From contig NZ_RBKT01000001.1 of assembly GCF_003633685.1 (NCBI RefSeq), forward strand, positions 2,356,001 to 2,420,000: a DNA stretch of 64,000 nucleotides. The letters run 5' to 3'. The notes under the pieces are model-generated. The model was not told where the DNA came from, did not search any database, and saw only the letters and a list, made by a program, of their open reading frames with translations. Position 1 is the stretch's first letter; each line of letters opens with the position of its first letter. Of this stretch, positions 57,586 to 64,000 are shown in pieces. The position numbers and the translations under genes were made by a program. Source of the stretch: Micromonospora pisi. Its GTDB lineage: Bacteria > Actinomycetota > Actinomycetes > Mycobacteriales > Micromonosporaceae.

Positions 57586-60312
57586 GTGACGGCGTCGGAG
57601 GCGGTGCCCCGGCCGTTGCGGGGCCGAGCCACCGAGCTGGACGTCGTACTCCGGACGTTGCGCCAGGCTCGGGACGGCCACGCGGCCATGGTGGTAATCC
57701 AGGGCGAACCGGGCATCGGCAAGAGCGCGTTGGTCGCCGCCGCGATCGAGCAGGCCGCCCGACTCGGCTACACGGTGGGCGCCGCCGCCGCGCACGCCGG
57801 CGACGACATCGCGCCACTGGCGTCGCTCGGCCCGGCCCTGCGCACCGGCACCGTGCCGCTGATCGGTTCGGCGGACTTCCTGCGGCTCGCCTCAGTGATC
57901 GAGCAGCCGCTCTGGCTCGCCGAGCACGTCGCCGCACTCCTGGAACAGCGATCCACATCCAGCCCGCTACTGATTGTGCTGGACGACCTGCACTGGGCCG
58001 ACCCGCTCAGCGGGTTCGTGCTACGCATCGTCCCGTCCCGGCTGGCGTCCGTACCGATTGTCTGGCTGCTCGCCAGCCGGAACGTCGCCGCCGGCCCACT
58101 CGAACTGATCACCTCGGCCACGGCCGACCTGCCGGTGCGCCGGATCGAGCTGGGACCGCTGGCCGCCGACGCCATGAGCGCGATCGCGGCCGACCGACTC
58201 GGGTACCCGGCCGACCCGGCGCTGGTCGGAGCATTGAACGACGTCGGCGGCAACCCCTTCCTCGCCGTCCAGTTGGTGGAGGGCATGCTCGCGTCGGTCG
58301 GCGCCGACACCGGGGCCAGCCAGTTGCCGGCCGGACTGCGCGACGGAGTCCGGCAACGGCTCGCACTCACCTCCGAGCGGTGCGCCGCCCTGGTCCGATC
58401 CGGCGCGGTGCTCGGTGCGCGCTTCCCCCTCGACGACGCCGCCTGGCTGCTCGGCGAGCCGGCCTCGGCGCTGACCGCGCCGCTGGCCGAGGCGATCCGG
58501 GCGGGCCTGCTCGACGACGACGGCACCGTCGTGAGGTTCCGTCACGAACTGCTACGCCGGGCCGTCTACGAGGAGGTCCCGCCGTCCGCCCGCAGGGCCA
58601 CCCACCGGTCGGTCGCCCAGCATCTGCTCGCATCCGGACGTACCCCGGCCGAGGCGGCGCCGCATTTCATGGCGATCGCCGAGCCGGGCGACCCGACCAC
58701 GATCAGCGTGCTGCGTCGAGCCGCGCACGAACTGCTGGACACCATGGCGGTGACCTCGGTGACGCTGATCCGGCAGGCGTTCGCGCTGTCGAACGAGGAC
58801 GACCCCGAACGGACCACGATCGGGCGGGAGGTGGTGTCCGTCCTGGTCCACGCCCGTCGCTACGACGAGGCCACGGCGTTCGCCGCCGACCTGCTCCGTA
58901 CCGGGGTGTCCCCGGACGAGGCGGCCCGGATCCGACTGACGCTCACGGCCCGGCTCTGGGCGGCCGTCTACCCAGGCACCGAACTGACGTACTGGCTGCC
59001 CGAGGAGCGCGACGACCAGGCGTCGCCGCGGTTGCGGGCACGGCTGGCCGCGTACGCGGCGCTCGCCGGCAGTCCGGCGGCCCACGCACCTGCCCTGGCC
59101 GAGCAGGTGGGCGATCCGGCGGCGCTCGCGGTGGTGGCGTTCACCGCCGGTTTCCGGGCCGAACTGGTCGGGGAGTACCACGTGGCGCGGAACCGCTACG
59201 GCGAGGCGCAGACCGCCACACGGGCGGCAGCCGGCGCGACCGGCAACCCGAACGCCGGCCACATCGGGCTGCGTGAGGTGATCCTGCAGGCGCAGTCGGA
59301 CGACATCGACGGCGCCCGCGACCAGTTGGCCGACGGCGCGACGGTCAACCGGCTCACCGACTCGTGGCAGGCGCCGGGACTGGCCTGGGCCAGGGCGTAC
59401 CTGGACTTCGGCGCGGGCCGGCTGGACGACGCCGTCGCGACCGCCCGAAGCGCGCTGCGGCTGATGGACGAATTGCACGACCACTCCGCCGAGGTCCAGG
59501 TCCGGTACATCCTGGGCGGCGTCGCACTGCTCCGCGGTGACCCGATCGAGGCACAGGTCCAGCTGACCAACGCCGAACGGAATGCTGGTCCGATGCCGCT
59601 GCTGCGGGCGCTGCTCGCCGTCACGGACGGGAAGCGCGGCGCCGCCGCGACCCTGCTCGGAGAGATCAAGGCGGCGCTACTGCCGCCGTGGCGGGAGGAT
59701 CTGCTCGTGCAGGCGGCCTGCGCGGCGGTCCGGGACGGGGACGCGGCCACCCTACGGGCCGCGAGCGTCGCGCTGGCCGATCTCGCCGCCCGCAACCCCG
59801 GGGTGGCCAGTGTGGCGGGTGCGGCGGCGCTGGCGCACGGGCTCGGCAGCGGCGATCTGGCGTCGGCGGTCGCGCTGCTGCGGCAGGCGCCACGTCCGCT
59901 GCTACTGGCACGGGCCGAGGCCGAGTACGGTCGGGTCGCGCTGGCCACCGGTGACCTGACCGGCGGCGTCACCGCCCTGGAGCGGGCTGAGCAGATGTTC
60001 GAGAGCTGCGGCGCGAGCGCGCCGGTCGCCGAGGTCCGACGGGTTCTGCAGGCCGCCGGGGTACGGCGGCCACGTCGGCCGGCGACCCGACGCCGACCCG
60101 AAACCGGCTGGGCTGCGCTCACCGCCACCGAGCGCCGGGTGGCACGACTGGTGGCGAACGGCCACACGAACAAGTCCGCCGCCGCCGAGCTCTTCCTCTC
60201 GCCGAGCACGATCAACTCCCACCTTCGCGCCGCGTTCGGCAAGCTCGGCGTCAACTCGAGGGTCCAGTTGGCCAAGGTGGTGCTGCGTACGACCGAGGAG
60301 GCGGGCGGCTGA
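57586..60312 (+). CDS. LuxR-family ATPase regulator (LAL type)
   Basis: This 908-aa large ATP-binding LuxR regulator has Walker A GEPGIGKS (residues 40-47), Walker B LLIVLDDLHWADPL, a sensor motif DVGGNPFLAVQLVEGM, a long helical (TPR-like) middle region, and a C-terminal LuxR HTH (LTATERRVARLVANGHTNKS, then AAAELFLSPSTINSHLRAAF) ending about 20 residues before the stop. GTG 57586 is chosen because GAGGAG lies 9 nt upstream; ATG 57577 would abut the same site. Such regulators respond to inducer or ATP and activate nearby genes; the two hydrolases downstream are candidates. Confidence 0.95.
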   Translation: MTASEAVPRPLRGRATELDVVLRTLRQARDGHAAMVVIQGEPGIGKSALVAAAIEQAARLGYTVGAAAAHAGDDIAPLASLGPALRTGTVPLIGSADFLRLASVIEQPLWLAEHVAALLEQRSTSSPLLIVLDDLHWADPLSGFVLRIVPSRLASVPIVWLLASRNVAAGPLELITSATADLPVRRIELGPLAADAMSAIAADRLGYPADPALVGALNDVGGNPFLAVQLVEGMLASVGADTGASQLPAGLRDGVRQRLALTSERCAALVRSGAVLGARFPLDDAAWLLGEPASALTAPLAEAIRAGLLDDDGTVVRFRHELLRRAVYEEVPPSARRATHRSVAQHLLASGRTPAEAAPHFMAIAEPGDPTTISVLRRAAHELLDTMAVTSVTLIRQAFALSNEDDPERTTIGREVVSVLVHARRYDEATAFAADLLRTGVSPDEAARIRLTLTARLWAAVYPGTELTYWLPEERDDQASPRLRARLAAYAALAGSPAAHAPALAEQVGDPAALAVVAFTAGFRAELVGEYHVARNRYGEAQTATRAAAGATGNPNAGHIGLREVILQAQSDDIDGARDQLADGATVNRLTDSWQAPGLAWARAYLDFGAGRLDDAVATARSALRLMDELHDHSAEVQVRYILGGVALLRGDPIEAQVQLTNAERNAGPMPLLRALLAVTDGKRGAAATLLGEIKAALLPPWREDLLVQAACAAVRDGDAATLRAASVALADLAARNPGVASVAGAAALAHGLGSGDLASAVALLRQAPRPLLLARAEAEYGRVALATGDLTGGVTALERAEQMFESCGASAPVAEVRRVLQAAGVRRPRRPATRRRPETGWAALTATERRVARLVANGHTNKSAAAELFLSPSTINSHLRAAFGKLGVNSRVQLAKVVLRTTEEAGG

Positions 60313-60530
60313 GCGGCGGGTCCCGTTCGCCCTCGGCGGCACCGGATCGTGTGAGCCGGGCCACGGTTACGACGCCGATCTCCTACGTTCGCGTCAGGTT
60401 CTGACACCGACGCCACCCGCCCTCGTACGAGGCCGGCACCGCATTCCCGACGTTCACATGATCCGTACCCGAGGTGACGGCGGTTGCATTGCGGGTACCG
60501 GCGAAACCGGTACGAGAAGGGTGCACAGCC

Positions 60531-61256
60531 ATGAAGGAAAAGAAGCCCACCGCGGTCCTGGTACACGGCGCGTTCGCGGACACGTCGAGCTGGGCCGGGG
60601 TGGTGGCGAAGTTGCGCAACGCGGACGTCGACGTCCGCGTCTTCGCGAACGGACTACGCGGCGGGCGGGTCGACGGCGAACACCTGGCCGCCTTCGTCCG
60701 GGCGATCGACGGTCCGGTGGTCCTGGTCGGGCACTCCTACGGCGGCATCGTCATCAGCGAGGCGGCCAGCCGGGCGGAGAACGTGACCGGCCTGGTCTTC
60801 GTGACCGCGTTCGCGCTCGCGGAGAACGAGACCGCCCTCGGGTACCTCGGACAGTTCCCGGCCAACGAGCTGGGTACGTCGCTGGTCGAGAGCCACTTCA
60901 CCAACGCGGACGGCGGCGACGAGGTGGAGCTGTTCATCGCCCCGGACAAGTTCCACCAGGTCTTCGCGGCCGACCTGCCCACCGGGGTGACCGACGTACT
61001 CGCGGTGAGCCAGCGACCGATCCTGGCCCGGGCCTTCGGCGAGCCCGCCGGCAAGGCCAGCTGGGCCGACCTGCCCACCTGGTACGTGGTGGCCGCGCGC
61101 GACGAGTCGATCCACCCCGAGGCGCAGCGCGCCATGGCTCGCCGCAGCGAATCGATCACGGTCGAGGTCGACGCCTCGCACGCGGTCGCCGGCTCCCAGC
61201 CGGCCCAGGTCGCCCGCGTGATCATCAACGCGGTCGAGGGCGGTGAGCGCAAGTGA
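60531..61256 (+). CDS. Alpha/beta hydrolase (small, cytoplasmic)
   Basis: This 241-aa hydrolase of the Abhydrolase_6 group reads TAVLVHGAFADTSSWAGVVA (oxyanion hole HGAF), VVLVGHSYGGIVISEAASRA (nucleophile Ser in GHSYGG), and WYVVAARDESIHPEAQ with the acid region. The late histidine is in EVDASHAVAGSQPAQV. ATG 60531 starts the protein just before the first strand. It overlaps the next hydrolase gene by 4 nt. The two are paralogous. Substrate unknown; close relatives include pyrethroid- and AHL-like hydrolases. Confidence 0.92.
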   Translation: MKEKKPTAVLVHGAFADTSSWAGVVAKLRNADVDVRVFANGLRGGRVDGEHLAAFVRAIDGPVVLVGHSYGGIVISEAASRAENVTGLVFVTAFALAENETALGYLGQFPANELGTSLVESHFTNADGGDEVELFIAPDKFHQVFAADLPTGVTDVLAVSQRPILARAFGEPAGKASWADLPTWYVVAARDESIHPEAQRAMARRSESITVEVDASHAVAGSQPAQVARVIINAVEGGERK

Positions 61257-62059
61257 AGCGGCGCACGCGCTGGGCGGTGGCTGCCGCCGGTACCGTACTG
61301 CTGACGGTCGCGGGCGGCGGGGCGGCGCTCGCGGCGGACCGGGGACACGAGCGGCCGAAGCCGACGGTGGTGCTTGTGCACGGTGCGTTGGAGGACGCCT
61401 CGGCCTGGCACGACGTCATCAGTCGGCTACAGCGCGACGGGTATCCGGTGGTCGCACCGGCCGTGCCGCTGCGTGGTCTGAAGACGGACTCGGAGTACCT
61501 GGCCAGTGTGGTCGACAGCATCGACGGTCCGGTGGTCCTGGCCGGCCACTCGTACGGCGGCATGCTGATCAACGAGGTCGGCGCGACCGATCCGGACGTC
61601 AAGGCGCTGGTGTACGTCGCCGCGTTCATTCCCCGCGCCGGTGAGAGCGCCGGGCAGCTCAACGCCCAGTTCCCGGGCAGCCTGCTCGGCCCTGACACCA
61701 CGTTCACCCGTACCACCCCGGACGGCGTGACCGATCTCTACGTCAAGCCGCAGAGCTTCCGGGCGGTGTTCGCCGGCGGCACGCCCGCCGGGGAGGCCGC
61801 TGTGGCGGCGGCCAGCCAGCGGCCGATCAACGCGGCCGCGTTCGACGACAAGGCGGTCAGGACCGCTCCGTCATCGATCCGCTCGTACGCCCTCGTGGCG
61901 ACGGAGGACCGGGCGATTCCACCGGCCGCCGAGCGGTTCATGGCGAAGCGGGCCGGCGCGACCACGGTCGAGGTACGCAGCGCGCACAACGTTCCGGTCG
62001 CCCACCCGGGGACCGTCGCCGACCTGCTGGAGAAGGCGGCGGACTCAACCCGCCGCTGA
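61253..62059 (+). CDS. Alpha/beta hydrolase with signal peptide (secreted paralogue)
   Basis: This 268-aa paralogue of the preceding gene has an N-terminal signal peptide (KRRTRWAVAAAGTVLLTVAG, cleavage near ALAAD). The same fold follows: TVVLVHGALEDASAWHDVIS, VVLAGHSYGGMLINEVGATD, then YALVATEDRAIPPAAERFMA with EVRSAHNVPVAHPG near the end. GTG 61253 overlaps the upstream stop as GTGA. The cytoplasmic and exported copies in one operon suggest the same chemistry on two sides of the membrane. Confidence 0.92.
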   Translation: MKRRTRWAVAAAGTVLLTVAGGGAALAADRGHERPKPTVVLVHGALEDASAWHDVISRLQRDGYPVVAPAVPLRGLKTDSEYLASVVDSIDGPVVLAGHSYGGMLINEVGATDPDVKALVYVAAFIPRAGESAGQLNAQFPGSLLGPDTTFTRTTPDGVTDLYVKPQSFRAVFAGGTPAGEAAVAAASQRPINAAAFDDKAVRTAPSSIRSYALVATEDRAIPPAAERFMAKRAGATTVEVRSAHNVPVAHPGTVADLLEKAADSTRR

Positions 62060-62141
62060 ACCACCGACGCACGGGTCCGGCGGCTCTCCGGATGAAACGG
62101 GGCCGCCGGATCCGTCCGCGATGAAGGTCACGAACCAGCCG

Positions 62142-62642
62142 TCACTGCGGGCCGGCGAAGCCGCCCTTCGGAGCGATCAGCTCCAGGTTGGTCCCGTCCG
62201 GGTCGTTGAAGTACGCGACCTCGGTGCCGACCGCGTCCGGCGGCGTCACCTCGTCGGCGGCGAAGGTGTACGGCTCGCCGAGGAACTCGTACCCGGCGTC
62301 ACGCATCCGCTGGTAGACCGACCGGAGGTCGTCGACCTGGAAACAGAGGTGCATGGATCCGGGGCGGTTGGCGGCGGGCTGACTCCGCTCACCTACCGGG
62401 TCCTCGAACTGGATCAGGTCGATGCCGAGATTGCGCAGGTGGAAGGTGGCGTACCGCAGTTTCGAGCGGGACAGTCCCTGCGAGTGCGCGAACCCTGCCC
62501 CGTGCATGTTCTCGTCGTTGACCGCCGGTTGGGTCCCGGTCAGCGCCCGGTAGAACGCGACCGAGCGATCGAGGTCGGAAACGGCGATTCCGACGTGCGC
62601 GGCGGTATCAAGGCCGAACTTCGCATCCGCGGTGGTTGACAT
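62142..62642 (-). CDS. VOC-family (glyoxalase/bleomycin-resistance-like) protein
   Basis: This 166-aa VOC protein reads AAHVGIAVSDLDRSVAFYRA, LTGTQPAVNDENMHG, LGIDLIQFEDP, SMHLCFQVDDLRSVYQRMRD and EVAYFNDPDGTNLELIAPKG. Metal-ligand positions His (in AHVGI), His (SMHLCF) and Glu (NLELI) are conserved, so it probably binds a divalent metal. ATG 62642 has GAAGGGAAATC upstream. The physiological substrate is unknown. Confidence 0.93.
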   Translation of the reverse strand: MSTTADAKFGLDTAAHVGIAVSDLDRSVAFYRALTGTQPAVNDENMHGAGFAHSQGLSRSKLRYATFHLRNLGIDLIQFEDPVGERSQPAANRPGSMHLCFQVDDLRSVYQRMRDAGYEFLGEPYTFAADEVTPPDAVGTEVAYFNDPDGTNLELIAPKGGFAGPQ

Positions 62643-62764
62643 CGTGATTTCCCTTCGACAGGCCCCGGCTTCCGTCCACCGGGTCGCGGCCACGCCACCT
62701 CGTCCGGTGGCGGGGCCGACCCCATCGCAGTGCCCACTGGCGGCGAAGCTAACCCACCGCGACT

Positions 62765-62817
62765 GTTAGGAGGGGCCCCTTTACATCGGAATCCGATAAC
62801 AAGGGGCCCTTCCTTCA
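62765..62817. repeat. 54-bp-type GGGGCCC palindromic repeat, copy 4 (53 bp)
   Basis: This copy starts GTTAGGAGGGGCCCCTTTAC, has TCCGATAACAAGGGGCCC in the middle and ends CTTCCTTCA. The stop codon of the SIS gene (TGA, complement of 62815-62817) forms its last three bases, as the dgt stop does in copy 1. Confidence 0.93.
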
Positions 62818-63564
62818 GCTGCCGCGGCGGATGCGGCCGGCGTAGCGGGCTTCGAGGGCGTGGTTGTGGTCGTCACCGGTGGGGATGTTCGCCGACAGGT
62901 ACACCGGCGGGGTCTGGCCGGCGTCGACCAGCCGACGAACCACCTCGACCACGATCTGCTGGGCGAGCAGCGCCGCCGTGATCGAGGAGACCGCGCCGAC
63001 GGCTCCCCCTCCGGGTAACGGCAGGGTGGCGTCGCCGTACGGGGCGCCGTTGTCGAGCACCACGTCGGCCAGGTCGGCGAGCTTGCGCCCGGACGGGTGA
63101 CGCGACGGAACCTGACCCGAGTGCTCCCGCGAGGTGATCGCGATCAGCGGGTGACCGTGCTCCTTGACCAGGGTCGCGAACTCGACCATCGCCCCGTTCA
63201 CGCCGGAGTTGGAGGCGAGCACGAAGACGTCCGACGGGTTGACCGGGACGAGTTCGTAGAGGCGGTGCGCCACCGCCGGGTCGCGTTCCAGCATCGGACC
63301 GAGGACGCTCGCCGGGGCGCCACCGTGCAGCACCACGTCCCGCAGGGAGATCCGGTTCGTCGGCACCAGCCCACCGGCCCGCCCGGCGATCTCCATCGCG
63401 AGCGCCTCCGAGTGCCCGGTGCCGAAGGCGTGGATCACCCCGTCGTCGGTGAGCGCGGCGGCGATCAGGTCGGCCGCCCGGCGTACGCCGTCGCTCTGTT
63501 CCGCCGCCACCCGTGCCATCGTCTCCGTCACCACGGCCAGGTAGTTCTCCGCGCTCAGGGTCAT
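62815..63564 (-). CDS. SIS-domain sugar isomerase-like protein (UPF0309 type)
   Basis: This 249-aa protein has a SIS (phosphosugar-binding) fold. GVIHAFGTGHSEALAMEIAG is the first sugar-phosphate loop, then SDVFVLASNSGVNGAMVEFA and GHPLIAITSREHSGQVPSRH. The family is often found with sugar-phosphate and amino-sugar genes. ATG 63564 follows GGAGGGCGGGG. Enzymatic activity (isomerase or regulatory sensor) is not certain. Its 3' end is the palindromic repeat. Confidence 0.92.
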   Translation of the reverse strand: MTLSAENYLAVVTETMARVAAEQSDGVRRAADLIAAALTDDGVIHAFGTGHSEALAMEIAGRAGGLVPTNRISLRDVVLHGGAPASVLGPMLERDPAVAHRLYELVPVNPSDVFVLASNSGVNGAMVEFATLVKEHGHPLIAITSREHSGQVPSRHPSGRKLADLADVVLDNGAPYGDATLPLPGGGAVGAVSSITAALLAQQIVVEVVRRLVDAGQTPPVYLSANIPTGDDHNHALEARYAGRIRRGS

Positions 63565-63626
63565 GCCCCGCCCTCCTCGTTCGAGTTCGACCCGGCCGGT
63601 CACCTCTGGCGGAGCCTACCCACGGC

Positions 63627-64000
63627 TCACTCGTACGGCTGCTTCGGCGCCTCGACCTGGCGCCACGACTCCACGTCGAGGTACGGGATCTCCGCGTCGT
63701 TCACCGGGTCCCTGCCGAGCTTGTCGGAGTAGCGGCCGACGACCTCGACCCAGGTGTCCGGGGCGAGCCCGGTCGGCGCCTCACCGGCGAGGCCCAGTTT
63801 GATCGGGCGGCCGTCGGCGGCGCAGCAGGAGAGGATCATCCGCGCCAGGATCGGTTCGCCGTTGGCCCCGGTGGCGACAAAACCGGTGAGCTGGACCCGC
63901 CGGTCGCCGAGGGAGGCACCCTTGTCGAAGATGGCCCGGGAGGCGTAGTCGAGTACCGGAAGTTTCACCGGGTCACCGTCGGGCAGTGGCGGGTAGTCCG
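63627..64000 (-). CDS. TIGR03943-family protein, C-terminal part (5' end outside window)
   Basis: Only the last 123 codons or so are present; the frame stays open to the right edge (DYPPLPDGDPVKLPVLDYAS at the edge). The stretch VQLTGFVATGANGEPILARM, then ILSCCAADGRPIKLGLAGE, is the C-terminal OB-like domain of the TIGR03943 (YcgQ-like, DUF1980) proteins. These are paired with YcgR-type permeases and often linked to zinc or other metals. The CC pair may bind metal. The partner permease would lie beyond the edge. Regulation by Zur is seen in some relatives but cannot be judged here. Confidence 0.83.
   Translation of the reverse strand, partial: DYPPLPDGDPVKLPVLDYASRAIFDKGASLGDRRVQLTGFVATGANGEPILARMILSCCAADGRPIKLGLAGEAPTGLAPDTWVEVVGRYSDKLGRDPVNDAEIPYLDVESWRQVEAPKQPYE

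Noticed and set aside
55870-60312. A 1480-codon frame that would fuse a long arginine-rich N-terminus to the LuxR-type ATPase
   Set aside because: The first 570 codons are a shadow of the PAP2 and kinase-like genes; the regulator begins at GTG 57586 with its own ribosome-binding site.

Overview
The window is high-GC actinobacterial DNA, most likely from the family Micromonosporaceae (Micromonospora or a close relative). This is inferred from GAF-ANTAR regulators, a DUF397/XRE pair, an actinobacterial iron box, many GTG starts, four copies of a 54-bp GGGGCCC-centred intergenic repeat, and an order of core genes (dnaG, dgt, glyS, an SmtB-type arsR, zur) that matches the dnaG-dgt-glyS-smtB-zur order of mycobacteria. 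No rRNA, tRNA, CRISPR array, integrase or transposase was seen.

Layout. 0-5.5 kb: a minus-strand sugar-uptake operon with overlapping genes (ROK regulator, RbsA-type ATPase, RbsC-type permease, lipoprotein binding protein) ending in a Gfo/Idh/MocA oxidoreductase cut by the window edge. 5.6-8.4 kb: a YihY-type membrane protein and two NodJ/DrrB-type ABC permeases. 8.5-20.7 kb: an accessory-looking stretch rich in regulators and unknowns (ArsR plus SRPBCC, a carbohydrate-binding-like anchored protein, a broken NUDIX gene, two GAF-ANTAR proteins around a secreted sorbosone-dehydrogenase-like protein, two tandem AraC paralogues, XRE plus DUF397, small peptides). 20.8-22.2 kb: an HxlR regulator and an ABC ATPase that looks like the missing partner of the two permeases 13 kb away.

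22.5-42.4 kb is mostly core: a Tat-exported sugar isomerase/epimerase-like protein, dnaG, then a five-gene block (epimerase, LtrA, iron-regulated siderophore-interacting protein, esterase, NADAR) between dnaG and dgt, then a VOC protein, a roadblock protein, pyruvate phosphate dikinase, a beta-N-acetylhexosaminidase, DusB, an AbiEi/DUF559-like protein and glycyl-tRNA synthetase. 42.5-48.5 kb is a zinc-homeostasis unit: znuA-znuC-znuB behind a Zur box, followed by an SmtB-like ArsR sensor with a complete alpha-5 zinc motif, zur, and a DUF389 membrane protein.

48.5-64 kb holds an aldo/keto reductase, small membrane proteins, a large acyl-CoA dehydrogenase, a MerR regulator behind a perfect UUCG-loop hairpin, two PAP2 phosphatases, a kinase-like protein beside a large LuxR-family (LAL) ATPase regulator, two overlapping alpha/beta hydrolases, a VOC protein, a SIS-domain protein, and the end of a TIGR03943-type gene.

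The most unusual signals are not whole genes. They are: an ABC transporter whose ATPase and permeases appear separated by about 13 kb; four short tandem duplications that each span a stop codon; a triple tandem dyad with a compensatory change upstream of the exported isomerase; 54-bp palindromic repeats placed at gene ends; and several perfect palindromes in promoter regions.
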